A stretch of DNA of 64,000 bases, from the NCBI RefSeq assembly GCF_002954585.1, contig NZ_MSCI01000002.1:349893-413892 (forward strand), given 5' to 3'. How positions within the stretch are numbered: position 1 is the stretch's first letter; every line of letters begins with the position of its first letter. The notes under the pieces were generated by a model. That model saw only the letters and a list, made by a program, of their open reading frames with translations, did no database searches and was not told the origin of the DNA. Made by a program: the position numbers and the translations under genes. Below are positions 55,818 through 64,000 of the stretch, one piece after another. This stretch comes from Vibrio chagasii (lineage in GTDB: Bacteria > Pseudomonadota > Gammaproteobacteria > Enterobacterales > Vibrionaceae).

Positions 55818-58510
55818 TAAAGGTTCTCATTTACCCAGACATTATTAGCTACATATTTCACGGTTTTTGCCGTTTGAGACCTAGGAAAGCTTACCATGAA
55901 GCCAACTACTGGGCTGTCTGTATGTATTAATTGCTTGTCTTTATCCGTTGGCTCTACTATATAAAACATTAATAAACCTTTCGATTTATGTCTTATCTGG
56001 CGACTATGGATATCTTTGATTTTTAAGTTAGTACTCTCTCGAGCACTCCAGATATCGAGTTTTTTAGTAACTTCACCACTGTTCAAGTCAACAAATTCAT
56101 CATGCTTGCTAGCAAGCCTTCTGAAGGTTAAGCGGTCACTATCATTCTTGAGTACTTTTCGTCTCGATGCATTAACTGTCAATCCATTATCAAAATTAAC
56201 ATTTTGGCCTGAACCTGAATGAATGACGACAGTCCAATCAGTTAATTCACCGCTTGATACCTGAGTGTTAATGTATTTTGCGATAACTGCAGGTACGACA
56301 GAGGTAGATGACTCGAGAGTTTGTAAGTCTGCGACTAAATTGGCAACATCAATACCTTTTACTGAGTCGATATAGATAATATCTTTCCAATTTCTCGATA
56401 TATAGTTGGTGCTAATCTGCTTATTAGTACTAATTTGATGTGGTTGATAAAGTGATAAGAATTGGTTTAGTCTTTCCCAGTTGTTCCTGAGTTCACGGGT
56501 GCTTAAGGCTGTTGATTCAGCAACCCCACTCGCAAAAGAGACGTCTACTTCCCTAGTTTCTCGCATCTTTAATCGGTTAGTAACTAGTAAGCCGGGGTGA
56601 ACTTTAACTTTTAAGCCAAAATCTTTCGGGCTCATACCTAGCTCGCTCATTTCATTGAGTTCTTCAACCAACTCCTCTGAAGCACTAAGGATTGATTGGA
56701 AGCTCGAAACCATAGAGCTGTTAGTATACAAACGACATAGGTCATCATAGTTAGGTCTATAACCAAACCAGCGACCCATTTGCATCAACGTATCATACAT
56801 GTTTGATTGTCTTAGAAAATAGCTTACAGATAACCCTTCAAGAGTAAGGCCGCGTGATAGCTTGTCGCCACCTACTGCAATGACACGTTCCGGGTAATCT
56901 TCTCGATTATATTCTAGGCCGTCTTTGGAAGAGCCATTGATGGTTTTGACTTCAAAGCTTTCTAAAATTTCACAAATCTCATGTTGAACGGCATCCCATG
57001 ACTGATCAACGCTACCTCGAATGGTTTTCGTTGTTTCCATATAATCTTGATGCCAGACTTGGCGAACTCTTTCAATAAAGTTGTCATTATCAAAGAACTG
57101 GTTGGTTACTATATCTAAGAAATCTTGAACTTGCTCTGCCACCTCTAATTGAACATCTTTAAATCGGGTTACATGAATCAACATTGTATTGTGCTTATTT
57201 CTTGCTCCCCTTAAATTACGAACGGCAACAGAAATAATGAAGGATATAACAGCGTTCTCTAAGCATGGTGGAACTTTATCTTCACCATGATAGAAAGGAA
57301 CCAAATCTTTTTTATGAGGTGTTGGAATCCACTCGCTAGCATCGTCGATATCATCGGTAAGACTCCTAATTATTGGATAATTTTGATCTGCTTCAGTTGA
57401 GAAGATCTTATTTGGGCCAATATAATTACTAGGTGTAGGTAATGTTAGAATGAAGCTTTTGGGGAAGAGGTCTTCACCATATAGGCTGTGTTGCCCTGCA
57501 TCACTTATGAGTACGTTGGCGAAAGGAGTGGCTGTATAGCCTACATATGCACTTTTTTCAAAAGAATTAAGAAGCTTACGGATCAATCTGTTGATCGTTG
57601 TTGGATCATAGTCGCTAGTATCAACAGATGCTTGATCTGCTTCATCATCGATAACAAGGATTGAAGTGTCTTTAACTTTATTGGACTTCATATCTGCAAA
57701 CTGAGAAACCCAAGCATTTAGGTTTTCAAGTATCGAGGCGTTCTTTTTTATGACAAATAGTAGTGGTGTTTGATCTGGGGCAATATTAAATTGCTTCGCA
57801 GTATTGTATTGAAAGTCACCGTTTTCAGCACAGGTTGTTATAGTGTTAGCTTTTAATTTATTTGTGTCATCTTTCCCAACACCAACTTTGCTACCAGCTC
57901 CATTTTCACTGCTGTATCCTAAAAAGCCCTCATCCAGTCGCATTTGTGTTTGAGCTCTAAGGTCGTTGTGAATACCCGCAAGGACAACAATTACTTTGTA
58001 TCCTGCATCTGCTGCTTTACATATCAATCCTGTATAATTGCCAGTCTTCCCTGATTGCACGCTACCAACTACTAGGCCTCTTCGATCCCAATCACCCGAA
58101 CGATTTGGGTCTTCTAGATGTGCTAGAGCTTTGTCGGTAGTGCGGTGTATTGACTTTACACTCTCTACAGGTAGGCCTTTTTCATCCAATAGGTACGTTT
58201 CATAACGTTTCCAAAAGCCCCATTCTATTTGTCCCTTTCGTTTAGGTAACCATTCTATGTGATCTGAATTATCAGCTACAGTCGCTGATTGACCTTCAAC
58301 TTCAACAGAGAAATGAACTCTGAGATTGTCAACCATTTGTCCAAAATGTTCTTCTGATAGAGTTATACCAAATCGCTGAAAGTAGCTTGTTAGAATACCT
58401 TCTAATTCGATAGGGGTAGGAACTTTTCCTTGTTCTATAAAGCAACTCGTAATTTCCATTCTTGTTAGCTTTATAGCCAGTTCAATTTGTTTTTCTTGTT
58501 CAATTGTCAT
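55817..58510 (-). CDS. Z1-domain ATPase (helicase-like)
   Basis: 897 residues. Superfamily-2-like motor with Walker A GSVQSGKT (149-156), an aspartate-rich Walker B LVIDDEADQASV (DDEAD at 288-292), motif III-like YTATPFANVL (325-334), and the Z1 domain's late motifs GGDKLSRGLTLEGLSVSYF and LMQMGRWFGYR. The N-terminal 90 residues are helical. Z1 proteins occur with MORC/MutL ATPases in restriction-modification loci. It is 10 bases after the MORC gene and overlaps the DUF4420 start. It probably moves along or remodels DNA for the two nuclease-fold partners. Confidence 0.92.
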   Translation of the reverse strand: MTIEQEKQIELAIKLTRMEITSCFIEQGKVPTPIELEGILTSYFQRFGITLSEEHFGQMVDNLRVHFSVEVEGQSATVADNSDHIEWLPKRKGQIEWGFWKRYETYLLDEKGLPVESVKSIHRTTDKALAHLEDPNRSGDWDRRGLVVGSVQSGKTGNYTGLICKAADAGYKVIVVLAGIHNDLRAQTQMRLDEGFLGYSSENGAGSKVGVGKDDTNKLKANTITTCAENGDFQYNTAKQFNIAPDQTPLLFVIKKNASILENLNAWVSQFADMKSNKVKDTSILVIDDEADQASVDTSDYDPTTINRLIRKLLNSFEKSAYVGYTATPFANVLISDAGQHSLYGEDLFPKSFILTLPTPSNYIGPNKIFSTEADQNYPIIRSLTDDIDDASEWIPTPHKKDLVPFYHGEDKVPPCLENAVISFIISVAVRNLRGARNKHNTMLIHVTRFKDVQLEVAEQVQDFLDIVTNQFFDNDNFIERVRQVWHQDYMETTKTIRGSVDQSWDAVQHEICEILESFEVKTINGSSKDGLEYNREDYPERVIAVGGDKLSRGLTLEGLSVSYFLRQSNMYDTLMQMGRWFGYRPNYDDLCRLYTNSSMVSSFQSILSASEELVEELNEMSELGMSPKDFGLKVKVHPGLLVTNRLKMRETREVDVSFASGVAESTALSTRELRNNWERLNQFLSLYQPHQISTNKQISTNYISRNWKDIIYIDSVKGIDVANLVADLQTLESSTSVVPAVIAKYINTQVSSGELTDWTVVIHSGSGQNVNFDNGLTVNASRRKVLKNDSDRLTFRRLASKHDEFVDLNSGEVTKKLDIWSARESTNLKIKDIHSRQIRHKSKGLLMFYIVEPTDKDKQLIHTDSPVVGFMVSFPRSQTAKTVKYVANNVWVNENL

Positions 58511-58520
58511 TTTATAATTT

Positions 58521-60305
58521 CTATAGTGGAAGTTTTTCTTCTAAGCTTTTTATATAATCCATAAACTGCTCTCCTACTTTATCATTGCTTGCAATGATCC
58601 TATATAGAGAGTTAGATCTATCAACTTTTATTTCATTGTCTTTTCTAGACCAAATGCCTTCATGATTCTCAACTTTTCTATTTTTATTAGTGCTCATTTT
58701 TATTTTTTCAAGAGATAGCTTTCTAACTGTTTCTGCTGCTCTGTTTAGGTTTGGAAGCATGTTTAATGGAGGATGTGCAGTAGATTTTTTAATATCAATT
58801 TGCCAATTTTTATCTTCACTATTTTTAATTTCAACTACAACTCTACCTAAAGCATAATCATCATTTATCTTCATGCTATGCCTTCTCCCTAAATTTAACC
58901 AACCACCATAAGATATTATTCTATCGCCACGGTATATATAAACTCCCTGTAATTGGTTAAAACCTACTTCTTTCTTAAGTTTCCTTTTTATTGGTACGGG
59001 TAAGTCGGATTCTTTAGGTACAATAAAACTAGAAATAGAAACATTGTCATTTATGATTGACTTGTTACTTCCCATAGATGAGAAACAATCAAAATGAGGA
59101 TCAAATGGGGTGATTTTACGTTTGTTTATCGTGATGGTTATTTTATTTTGAGTTAAATAACGATGAAATACGAGAGAAAGGTGAAATTTTACTTTACCTA
59201 GTAATGAGTAGAAGTCTTCATCAGAAATCATATTTCCAGAACCATTAAGGCTCATCATTCGGTCTAAACTTTCAATAAGTACAACAGTGCCTGAAGAACA
59301 TTCTGGTGCATAATTAAACTTTGAATCGGGTGACTGATTTTTAAGTACTTTCCATTCGTTTAAATCTGACACAAGGTCTAAGTCCCACCTTCTTAAGGAG
59401 CTAGAACCATTTTTTCTCGTGAAAACAGTAAGTTCTTTACCCAATGAGAAGGAAGCCGTTTTCATACCCATGCCAAATCTTCCCAGATCGTTTGATTCTC
59501 TTGCTGCTCTCGGGTTTTTGGAACCAGGGCGCATTGCTTGAATAAGCTCAGCTTCATCCATACCATGGCCATCATCACAGATAGCTATGTATGATTGGCC
59601 TCCATGCCATTTCATTTCTATATCTATGTTAGTAGCACTTGCTGAAATACTATTATCGATAATGTCAGCAATAGCCTCTTCGATACTGTACCCTAAAGAG
59701 CGTAAGTTCTCTATCATTGAAGCCGCTGATGGTGTGATGATGTCTTCATCGCTCAGCTCTAATGGTATGTCATGTATATTCTTAGATGAAGTTGAATTAT
59801 CATCTATATATACATTAGGCAGACCTTTTACAGAAAACTGGTAGTTATCGATATAATCTATACCTATGTCTTCAATCATAGAGTGACTTTTCCCATTAAT
59901 TATTTCAAAAATAGAGTTGTATTCTTTGTCTTTCTCTTTCTTGAACAAGAATAACTTTATACCATTGAAATTTGATTCAATAACTCTTTTCATAACAATA
60001 ATGTCATCAGGTTCTATATAGCTATCTGAGTCGAGGCTACGCGTAAAATATAAACGGTGTTCATTTCGGGTACTTTTCTCTTCATGAAGTGCTTTGTTAT
60101 GCCATACATAATCTACTAAGCCCATTTCTTGACCGTTTGGCGATATGTACTGTACTTCAATTGTACTGTCTGGAATTTCGAAATTTTGTTCAGGAAGAAA
60201 GGATAAGCACTTTTTGGATACCATCAAAAAGCTACCAGCACGCTTGCTTTTTCCACCTTTCCTAATTCCAATTTCGTTTGCGTTTACAATTCTTACATAA
60301 ATCAT
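58521..60305 (-). CDS. MORC/MutL-type GHKL ATPase
   Basis: 594 residues, first gene of the minus-strand operon. GHKL ATPase motifs: N box EEAIADIIDNSISA (209-222), DDGHGMD (244-250), GRFGMGMKTASFSLG (275-289) and GTVVLIESLDR. This layout is that of MORC and prokaryotic MutL-like ATPases in restriction systems. The ~190 N-terminal residues are separate from the ATPase and show KRAGSFLMVSKKCLSFLP and NEHRLYFTRS...IEPDDIIVMKR, which recall the EcoRII-N/B3 pseudobarrel used for target recognition (inference). The ATP-driven N-terminal dimerisation would form a clamp around DNA. ATG 60305 is the only sensible start. Confidence 0.9.
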   Translation of the reverse strand: MIYVRIVNANEIGIRKGGKSKRAGSFLMVSKKCLSFLPEQNFEIPDSTIEVQYISPNGQEMGLVDYVWHNKALHEEKSTRNEHRLYFTRSLDSDSYIEPDDIIVMKRVIESNFNGIKLFLFKKEKDKEYNSIFEIINGKSHSMIEDIGIDYIDNYQFSVKGLPNVYIDDNSTSSKNIHDIPLELSDEDIITPSAASMIENLRSLGYSIEEAIADIIDNSISASATNIDIEMKWHGGQSYIAICDDGHGMDEAELIQAMRPGSKNPRAARESNDLGRFGMGMKTASFSLGKELTVFTRKNGSSSLRRWDLDLVSDLNEWKVLKNQSPDSKFNYAPECSSGTVVLIESLDRMMSLNGSGNMISDEDFYSLLGKVKFHLSLVFHRYLTQNKITITINKRKITPFDPHFDCFSSMGSNKSIINDNVSISSFIVPKESDLPVPIKRKLKKEVGFNQLQGVYIYRGDRIISYGGWLNLGRRHSMKINDDYALGRVVVEIKNSEDKNWQIDIKKSTAHPPLNMLPNLNRAAETVRKLSLEKIKMSTNKNRKVENHEGIWSRKDNEIKVDRSNSLYRIIASNDKVGEQFMDYIKSLEEKLPL

Positions 60306-60482
60306 ACATCACTCTCCAATTTGGTATTTTATTGAAGTGTGTTGGTTTAACTAACCAATAGTTCATACTTCACCTAGTTGAATAGTATCAATATTCCTTA
60401 TCAAAGATAAGTTAAACCCTCTATAAAATTAAGTATTTATGCTAGTCTTCAAGTTTTAGAGCTATGGTTTGTAGGTTGATTT
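60306..60482. promoter_or_regulatory. Divergent promoter region of the defence operon and recC
   Basis: 177 bases with two inverted repeats: TTGGTT-taact-AACCAA (60342-60358) and CTTATC-aaa-GATAAG (60397-60411). They lie where promoters of both the MORC operon and recC should be, and may be operator sites. No obvious regulator gene is encoded in the locus. Confidence 0.55.
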
Positions 60483-63400
60483 TTGTTTACTGTTTATCAT
60501 TCAAATAAAGTTGATACTTTAAAAATTCTTCTCGTTCACTTAATCAAAAGTGACCCTTTAGCCAATCCTTTCGAAAAAGAGCAGATCTTGGTTCAGAGCC
60601 CGGGTATGTCTCAATGGCTTAAGATGGAACTCGCCAAAGAGTTTGGTGTAGCAGCAAATATCGATTTTCCTCTTCCAGCAACTTTCATTTGGGATATGTT
60701 CACCCAGGTGCTTCCTGACGTACCGAAACGCAGTGCTTTTAACAAAGAAGCGATGACGTGGAAGCTAATGAGTTTGCTGCCCGCGAAACTTGACCACTCT
60801 GATTTCTTACCCCTACAGCGCTATCTTGAAAACGATGAAGACGGCTCTAAGTTGTATCAATTAGCCGAGAAAATTGCCGATATTTTCGATGGCTACTTGG
60901 TGTATAGACCTGAGTGGATGGCGATGTGGGAAGCAGGCGAGCCCGTTGCAGAATTGATTGATAGTGAAGGGCAACAAGAGCACCATTGGCAGCCGATTTT
61001 GTGGAAGGCACTCTACGATCAAACGCTCTCTCAAGGCCAATCGAAATATCACCGTGGTAACTTGTATCACGACTTCATTGAAGCGTTAGCTAATCAACAA
61101 GGCCAGTTACAACACCTGCCTAAACGTCTGTTTGTGTTTGGTATTTCGTCACTGCCTCCTCGTTACATGGATGCGTTGAAAGCGCTTGGCGAGCAGATTG
61201 ATGTTCACCTGATGTTTACTAACCCTTGCCAACATTACTGGGGTGACATCCGCGACCGTAAATACTTGGCAAGAGTGGAAGCGCAGCGTCGTAAGCAGTT
61301 TACTCTGGTTGATGGCTTGCCTCAGCTAGAAGGAGAAGTCTCGCCACTGAAAGATGGTATTGAAGCCAATGTCGAAGATGAGCTGCATACCAGCCAAGCA
61401 GTAGGCAATAGCTTACTCGCGTCTATGGGCAAGCTAGGCAGAGACAATTTGTTCTTGCTGTCTCAATCAGACAGTGAAGAGCATGAATTCTTTATTGATG
61501 TCGAGAGAGACAGCCTGCTGCATCAACTGCAAGCCGATATTCTTGAGTTAGAAGAGCACCAAGACGATCACATCTTAGATTCCAGCAACCACAAACAAGT
61601 GGTTGAGCTGGGCGATCGTTCATTGACGATACATGCTTGTCACAGCCCAATGCGTGAGGTTGAAGTTCTTCATGATCAGCTGTTAGCAATGTTTGACGCT
61701 GACCCAACATTAAAGCCACGCGACATCATCGTGATGGTGGCAGACATCAATGCTTACAGCCCTGCGATTCAGGCGGTATTTGGTAATGCTCCGGGTGAGC
61801 GTTATATCCCATACTCGATCTCGGATCGAACGGCAGACCAAGAGAGCCCGATTCTGACCGCGTTCATGCAGTTGGTCGCGCTACCAAACACGCGCTGCTT
61901 AGCTTCTGAACTTCTAGAGCTACTAGAAATCCCAGCGATGATGGCACGCTTTGGTATTGATGAATTTCAATTTGAGCAAGCCAAGCAGTGGGTTGAAGAA
62001 GCGGGTATCCGTTGGGGGGTCGATTCGTCGACTGCAACTGAGTTTGATTTGCCTGCCACCGAGCAAAATACCTGGCTATTTGGTATCCAGCGCATGCTAC
62101 TGGGCTATGCGATGTCGGATTCTGCAGGTTTGTTTGAAACCGAGCATTCTCCAATTGCGGCTTATAACGAAGTTCAGGGCATTAACGCCGAACTTGCGGG
62201 TAAGTTAGCGCACTTTATTGATCGTATTGCCCATTACCGTCAACGCCTTGCCAAGACGCAATCCATTGATATGTGGCGTGAAACCTTGTTGCAAATGATT
62301 GATGATTTCTTCGCCGTTGAGCTAGAAGGCGAGGTAGTGCTTAAGTCGATTCGTGATGCACTTTCTCAACTGAATGAACAGCTTGATGATGCCTTGTACG
62401 AGCAAGAGCTATCGCCAAGCATCATCTATCAGTACTTAAACAATAAACTGTCAGGCGCGCGTATCAGTCAGCGTTTCTTAGCGGGGCAAGTAAACTTCTG
62501 TACTCTGATGCCGATGCGTTCTATCCCGTTCAAAACCGTTTGTCTTTTGGGCATGAATGATGGTGTTTACCCTCCCTCTAACCCTGTCGAGAGCTTCAAT
62601 TTGTTAGAAGGCAGGGCTCGTCCCGGAGATCGATCTAGGAGAGAGGATAGCCGCTATTTATTCTTAGAAGCAATGTTGTCGGCGCAAGGGCGTTTGTACA
62701 TCAGTTATGTCGGCCGCTCGATTCAAGATAATACTGAGCGAGTACCGTCGGTATTGGTTTCAGAATTGATTGAGTACTGCCAGCAGAACTACTGCCTAAG
62801 TGGCGATCAAGCGCTACCAAGTGATGATTCTGGTATCAAGCTGACTCAAGCGATCAGCTTTGAGCACACCATGACTCCGTTCAGCCCGGCAGCTTTTACA
62901 CAAGGTGATGAAAGCCATGTATTGAGCTACGCCAAAGAGTGGCTTCCTGCGGCTAACCGTTCTGGTGAACGCAGTGGTGAATTCAATCGTGCTTTGGACG
63001 ACTATTTGCTTGGCGCGACTTATCCGTTAGAACTCGATCTGGTTGAGCTACAGCGTTTCTGGCGCTTGCCAGTGCAATACTTCTTTAATCGCCGTCTCAA
63101 AGTAGTGTTTGAGCCACCGCTTCCGGTAATGGAAGACGATGAGCCATTCGTGCTTAATGGCTTAGAGAGCTTTCAGCTTAAGGATGCTCTTCTGCAAGTG
63201 CTGCTGGATAACCCTGAAGGGGCAGATGAAGCGGTTCGCTTGTTTGTCTCTGAGCAAAAAGCTCAAGGTCGCTTACCGGTTGGCGCTTTTGGTGATATCG
63301 AGTTTGAAACTAACCGCGTTCAAGCGGAAGACTTAGCCAAAGAGATTCGATTTGTAAGTGGGCAGCCACAGCAAGATCTTGAGGTGAATATTGAGTTTGA

Positions 63401-63959
63401 TGTACTAGGTGAAGGCAAACCGGTTCGTTTGATGGGGTGGCTGACTCAAAACTATCAATCGGGCTTAGTGCGCTTCCGTAGTGGCAAAATTCGTTCGCAA
63501 GATTACTTGGCCGCGTGGATCGATCACTTGTGTTGCGCAGTGATGGGGCATGGCAAAACAACTCATATAATTGGTTATGACAGAAAAGAGGGCGTGGTTC
63601 ACCAAACGCTACAGCCTATCGGCGATGCACAGCAGGCGAAGGGTTTATTGGCTGAGTTAGTACGACTGTTCTATCAAGGTATGACAGCACCATTGCCTTA
63701 CTTCCCGAAAACCGCCTTGGCCGGCGTTGAAGCGGGCTTTAGCCGTGGTAAATGGGTCGATGATGAAGAGAAGTCGCTCAAGAAAATGGCCGATACTTTT
63801 AATGACAGCTTCGCTTTTACTGGCGAGGGTCGAGATACCTACATCTCACGTATTTGGCCTAAGTGGGACGATGAGCTGGCTGCTGAGTCGCGTATGTATT
63901 CAACACTTGTGTTACAGGCGGCAAGGTTGGCTGCTGCCGATCTGGAAGATCAGGAGTAA
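60483..63959 (+). CDS. recC: Exodeoxyribonuclease V subunit gamma (RecC)
   Basis: 1158 residues. Chi-recognition and scaffold subunit of RecBCD. The N-terminus MFTVYHSNKVDTLKILLVHL aligns with E. coli RecC (MLRVYHSNRLD), and VQSPGMSQWLKMELAKEFGVAANIDFPLP, EVEVLHDQLLAMFDADPTLKPRDIIVMVADI, MPMRSIPFKTVCLLGMNDGVYP and YISYVGRSIQDN are diagnostic. This alignment fixes the start as TTG 60483 (the upstream TAGG is a weak ribosome site). recB follows at 63960 with AGGAG before it. The enzyme degrades linear phage DNA as well as repairing breaks. Confidence 0.96.
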   Translation: MFTVYHSNKVDTLKILLVHLIKSDPLANPFEKEQILVQSPGMSQWLKMELAKEFGVAANIDFPLPATFIWDMFTQVLPDVPKRSAFNKEAMTWKLMSLLPAKLDHSDFLPLQRYLENDEDGSKLYQLAEKIADIFDGYLVYRPEWMAMWEAGEPVAELIDSEGQQEHHWQPILWKALYDQTLSQGQSKYHRGNLYHDFIEALANQQGQLQHLPKRLFVFGISSLPPRYMDALKALGEQIDVHLMFTNPCQHYWGDIRDRKYLARVEAQRRKQFTLVDGLPQLEGEVSPLKDGIEANVEDELHTSQAVGNSLLASMGKLGRDNLFLLSQSDSEEHEFFIDVERDSLLHQLQADILELEEHQDDHILDSSNHKQVVELGDRSLTIHACHSPMREVEVLHDQLLAMFDADPTLKPRDIIVMVADINAYSPAIQAVFGNAPGERYIPYSISDRTADQESPILTAFMQLVALPNTRCLASELLELLEIPAMMARFGIDEFQFEQAKQWVEEAGIRWGVDSSTATEFDLPATEQNTWLFGIQRMLLGYAMSDSAGLFETEHSPIAAYNEVQGINAELAGKLAHFIDRIAHYRQRLAKTQSIDMWRETLLQMIDDFFAVELEGEVVLKSIRDALSQLNEQLDDALYEQELSPSIIYQYLNNKLSGARISQRFLAGQVNFCTLMPMRSIPFKTVCLLGMNDGVYPPSNPVESFNLLEGRARPGDRSRREDSRYLFLEAMLSAQGRLYISYVGRSIQDNTERVPSVLVSELIEYCQQNYCLSGDQALPSDDSGIKLTQAISFEHTMTPFSPAAFTQGDESHVLSYAKEWLPAANRSGERSGEFNRALDDYLLGATYPLELDLVELQRFWRLPVQYFFNRRLKVVFEPPLPVMEDDEPFVLNGLESFQLKDALLQVLLDNPEGADEAVRLFVSEQKAQGRLPVGAFGDIEFETNRVQAEDLAKEIRFVSGQPQQDLEVNIEFDVLGEGKPVRLMGWLTQNYQSGLVRFRSGKIRSQDYLAAWIDHLCCAVMGHGKTTHIIGYDRKEGVVHQTLQPIGDAQQAKGLLAELVRLFYQGMTAPLPYFPKTALAGVEAGFSRGKWVDDEEKSLKKMADTFNDSFAFTGEGRDTYISRIWPKWDDELAAESRMYSTLVLQAARLAAADLEDQE

Positions 63960-64000
63960 ATGACTGTGATCGACAAGATCAATAGAGGATGCGCTGAATT
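63960..64000 (+). CDS. recB: Start of recB (exodeoxyribonuclease V subunit beta), cut by the window
   Basis: An ATG directly after the recC stop (TAAATG) with an AGGAG site begins a frame reading MTVIDKINRGCAE that stays open to the window end. Assigned as recB because recC-recB-recD is the usual order; too short to confirm. Confidence 0.65.
   Translation, partial: MTVIDKINRGCAE

Larger units (their letters stand above)
51536..60305. other. Composite restriction-modification/defence locus
   Basis: Six genes in two converging operons: two m5C methyltransferases (+), and MORC-type ATPase, Z1 ATPase, DUF4420 nuclease-fold protein and HNH endonuclease (-). The set matches the MORC/MutL-Z1 restriction-modification systems described by Iyer, Abhiman and Aravind (2008) and partly the Mza systems of Gao and colleagues (2020). 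The right part is clearly more A+T-rich than the flanking housekeeping genes. Boundaries are the TDT transporter and recC. No integrase or transposase is present. Confidence 0.83.

Noticed and set aside
60306..60482. A short controller (C) protein gene in the defence locus promoter
   Set aside because: No frame with helix-turn-helix sequence exists in these 177 bases on either strand.
51265..60482. Direct repeats or att sites bounding the defence locus
   Set aside because: No matching flank sequences were seen by eye between 51265-51535 and 60306-60482; a computed search would be needed to settle it.

Overview
The window looks like a chromosome segment of a marine Vibrio, most likely from the Splendidus clade or a close relative. 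The evidence is the gene order ssrA-smpB-ratA-rnfH / bamE-recN / nadK / grpE / dnaK-dnaJ / minor pilins / tadA / mltF / purL, which I know from vibrios, together with a secreted GH19 chitinase, many Na+-coupled transporters, LexA boxes of the CTG-N10-CAG type and intergenic 'GAGATTCC...GGGAATCT' repeats. The species call is inference from family knowledge; no search was run.

Layout. 1-8.2 kb: 3' part of guaA, GH19 chitinase, NhaC-type antiporter, SatP acetate channel and an AGCS Na+/alanine symporter. 8.2-16 kb: plsC, a zinc-ribbon hypothetical, a methyltransferase-HNH fusion, a DUF429 protein, an M15 peptidase, and a periplasmic protein made of four retropepsin/'Zn_protease'-like repeats. 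16-31.6 kb: the conserved housekeeping block (tmRNA and SmpB; RatA/RnfH; BamE; SOS-regulated recN; nadK; sigma-32-type grpE and dnaK promoters; a Na+/glutamate-type symporter; dnaJ), then a divergent set of type IV minor pilins. 31.8-42 kb: AbgT transporter, CNNM/CorC-type membrane protein, tadA, a 43-aa basic protein, mltF, purL with a PurR operator. 42-51.3 kb: DUF535 protein, dapD, MarC, a NifU-like scaffold plus GGGtGRT protein pair behind what reads as a fluoride riboswitch, SOS gene yebG, and two paralogous TDT/SLAC1 transporters around a LysR regulator.

51.5-60.3 kb is an accessory, increasingly A+T-rich defence locus. Two tandem cytosine-5 DNA methyltransferases run rightward. Converging on them is a four-gene operon: MORC/MutL-type GHKL ATPase, Z1-domain helicase-like ATPase, DUF4420 PD-(D/E)XK protein and HNH endonuclease. 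This matches the MORC/Z1 restriction-modification theme (Iyer, Abhiman and Aravind 2008) and resembles the later Mza anti-phage systems, but the nuclease is HNH rather than the AIPR protein I associate with Mza. The locus sits directly against recC-recB at the right edge, so two anti-DNA machineries are side by side.

The main candidates for new biology are that MORC/Z1/DUF4420/HNH/two-methyltransferase locus; the fluoride aptamer followed by a long structured leader in front of an Fe-S scaffold gene; the single-chain methyltransferase-HNH fusion; and the four-repeat protease-like protein. No CRISPR array, rRNA, tRNA, transposase or integrase was found.
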